64,000 nt of DNA, from positions 248,001-312,000 of the forward strand of contig NZ_JAIFXZ010000002.1 in the NCBI RefSeq assembly GCF_021033825.1, written 5' to 3'. Position 1 is the stretch's first letter. Every line of letters begins with the position of its first letter. The notes under the pieces were generated by a model. It did no database searches. It was not told where the DNA came from and worked only from the letters and a program-made list of their open reading frames with translations. Of this stretch, positions 62,592-64,000 are shown in pieces. This DNA comes from Dietzia aurantiaca. Lineage in GTDB: Bacteria > Actinomycetota > Actinomycetes > Mycobacteriales > Mycobacteriaceae. The position numbers and the translations under genes were made by a program.

Positions 62592-63635
62592 GTGACAGAC
62601 CCGAACCCGGCCGGGGGCCCGGTGGACGCACTGCTGCTCCTGTCCTTCGGCGGCCCCGAGGGGCAGGAGGACGTGATCCCGTTCCTCGAGAACGTCACCC
62701 GGGGTCGCGGTATCCCGAGGGAGCGGCTCGAAGAGGTGGCCACGCATTACCGGCACCTGGGCGGGCGTAGCCCTATCAACGACCTCAACCGCGAGATCAT
62801 CGCGAACATCGAGGCCGAGTTGGCCGATCAGGGACGCGACCTGCCGGTGTACTTCGGCAACCGGAACTGGACGCCGATGGCCGAGGACACCGTCCGCCGG
62901 ATGGTGGCCGACGGGGTTCGCCACGCCGCGGTGTTCGCCACCTCCGCATGGGGCGGCTATTCCGGGTGCGCCCAGTACAACGAGGACATCGAGCGCGTCC
63001 GCCAGCAGGTCGCGGGGGCGCCCACGATGATCCGGCTACGCCAGTTCTACGACCACCCGCTGTTCGTGGAGCGCTTCGCCGCGGATCTGCGCCGGGCGAT
63101 CGACGCCGCGGTCCCGGGTGCGCGGGTGGTCTTCACCGCCCATTCCGTCCCCGATGCGGCCGACGAGGTGGCTGGCCCGCCCGCGCTGGGCGGCCACCTC
63201 TACAGCCGTCAGGTCCAGGAGGCCTCGCGGCTCGTCGCCGAGGCGGCCGGAGTGGCGGAGTACGACGTCGTGTGGCAGTCGCGTTCCGGGCCGCCGGGCG
63301 TCCCGTGGCTCGAGCCGGACGTGGTGGACCACGTCCGTGATCTCGCCACCAGTCGCGGCGTCCGCGATGTCGTCGTCGTCCCGATCGGGTTCATCTCCGA
63401 TCACGTGGAGGTCATCTGGGACCTCGACACCGAGCTCGTGGACGAGGTCCGCGAGCTGGGTGTGACCGTCACCCGCTGTGCGACGCCCGGCCCGAGCCGG
63501 GAGTTCGCCCGGATGGTCGTCGAGCTGCTCGACGAGGTCGAGTCCGGCACCACGCAGCCACGACCGGGCAGCGTTCCCGCGCTCGGTCGCAACCGCGACG
63601 GGGCCCGCTGCGGGATCGGGTGCTGCGCCCGCTGA
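62592..63635 (+). CDS. hemH: ferrochelatase (coproporphyrin ferrochelatase type)
   Basis: Inserts iron into the porphyrin; in actinobacteria the substrate is coproporphyrin III (CpfC). The 347-residue product has LLLSFGGPE (15-23), the conserved His184 in VFTAHSVP and [16 protein letters not shown] (about 263-278). Cysteines at 126, 340, 344 and 345 fit the C-terminal [2Fe-2S] site known in actinobacterial ferrochelatases. The GTG lies 1 nt after inhA. Confidence 0.94.
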   Translation: MTDPNPAGGPVDALLLLSFGGPEGQEDVIPFLENVTRGRGIPRERLEEVATHYRHLGGRSPINDLNREIIANIEAELADQGRDLPVYFGNRNWTPMAEDTVRRMVADGVRHAAVFATSAWGGYSGCAQYNEDIERVRQQVAGAPTMIRLRQFYDHPLFVERFAADLRRAIDAAVPGARVVFTAHSVPDAADEVAGPPALGGHLYSRQVQEASRLVAEAAGVAEYDVVWQSRSGPPGVPWLEPDVVDHVRDLATSRGVRDVVVVPIGFISDHVEVIWDLDTELVDEVRELGVTVTRCATPGPSREFARMVVELLDEVESGTTQPRPGSVPALGRNRDGARCGIGCCAR

Positions 63636-63653
63636 ACAGTGACGTTCAGCGGG
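63628..63653. terminator. bidirectional terminator across the hemH and Rv1486c-like stops
   Basis: A perfect 10-bp stem (CCCGCTGAAC / GTTCAGCGGG) with an AGTGAC loop spans both stop codons of the convergent genes. Confidence 0.75.
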
Positions 63654-64000
63654 GTCCCCACTCCCGTAGCGCCGATTCGCCGGCGGCCGCCACGGCGGAC
63701 CGACGCGCCGCGTCCTTCACCGCCACCAGGCGGCGCAGGATCGGCTCGCGCGTCGCGGGGTCGACGCCGAGCCCCGGCCGGGCCAGGGCGAGCGAGGTGA
63801 TCGCCTCGACCCTGTCGATGCGATCGACGAGTTCGAGCACGCGCGCGGGCAGTCCCGCGGGAACGCGGGTGATGGCTGCGTGCACGTCTATCGGGCCGGC
63901 GGCGCCCACCCCCTGAGCGGCCGCGGACCGTTCGATGAGCTCGGCGGCGTCCACCACTGCGCGGCCGAGTTCGTACAACGCCTCCGACGGCCCGGCCGGC
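63646..64000 (-). CDS. Rv1486c-like conserved protein, 5' part outside window
   Basis: The C-terminal part of a protein; the reading frame stays open to the edge of the window, so the start lies beyond it. At least 117 residues are visible: mostly helical and Ala-rich with ELGRAVVDAAELIERSAAAQ and VLELVDRIDRVEAITSLAL. No known motif. Position after hemH matches M. tuberculosis Rv1486c. Function unknown. Confidence 0.7.
   Translation of the reverse strand, partial: PAGPSEALYELGRAVVDAAELIERSAAAQGVGAAGPIDVHAAITRVPAGLPARVLELVDRIDRVEAITSLALARPGLGVDPATREPILRRLVAVKDAARRSAVAAAGESALREWGPR

Overview
The window is 64 kb of very GC-rich DNA packed with overlapping genes (ATGA, GTGA and TGATG junctions). 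The organism is almost certainly a mycolic-acid actinobacterium of the order Mycobacteriales. An InhA-type enoyl reductase follows a MabA-like FabG, and MptB, AcnR, WhiA, OpcA and a GTP cyclohydrolase II/DHBP synthase fusion are all present. From memory, the gene order follows the Mycobacterium tuberculosis stretch Rv1402-Rv1486c step by step. Composition, a lone lycopene cyclase and missing lprG/P55 and ripB suggest a Dietzia-like genus; that genus call is inference. No rRNA, tRNA, insertion sequence, prophage or CRISPR was seen.

Layout. 50-5979: priA, def, fmt, rsmB, rpe. 5976-10061: riboflavin genes ribD, ribE, ribBA, ribH and a PH-domain membrane protein. 10068-15030: uvrC, rapZ, yvcK, whiA. 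15150-18694: gap, pgk, tpiA, secG. 18824-25303 (minus strand): pentose-phosphate operon tkt-tal-zwf-opcA-pgl. 25479-30138: heme O synthase ctaB, quinone reductase, a repeat-rich protein of unknown function (27664-29037) and heme A synthase ctaA. 30177-33509 (minus): ABC exporter pair and mannosyltransferase mptB. 33673-40098: the SUF iron-sulfur operon sufR-B-D-C-S-U-T. 40095-43845: lycopene cyclase, thioesterase, ABC-F ATPase.

43983-51610 is accessory relative to the M. tuberculosis order. It holds a small membrane protein, an ATP-grasp ligase with an alpha/beta hydrolase, a divergent Sap/GAP-family membrane protein, a sphingosine-1-phosphate-lyase-like enzyme overlapping an MFS_2 transporter, and an aldo/keto reductase. 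The conserved order then resumes with acnR-acn, an Rv1476-like membrane protein, a RipA-like peptidoglycan hydrolase, moxR-DUF58-VWA, fabG-inhA, ferrochelatase and the start of an Rv1486c-like gene.

Most genes are housekeeping. The main points of interest are: (a) the ATP-grasp/hydrolase/GAP and S1P-lyase-like/MFS_2 groups, a possible undescribed amide or lipid-amine pathway; (b) the alanine-rich LGGG/KAPGGG repeat protein; (c) a recurring layout of a TAnnnT -10 hexamer 6-8 nt before a start codon, predicting many leaderless mRNAs, including a 22-codon upstream ORF coupled to moxR; (d) a near-perfect AcnR operator at the acn promoter; (e) a structured leader before the RipA-like gene.
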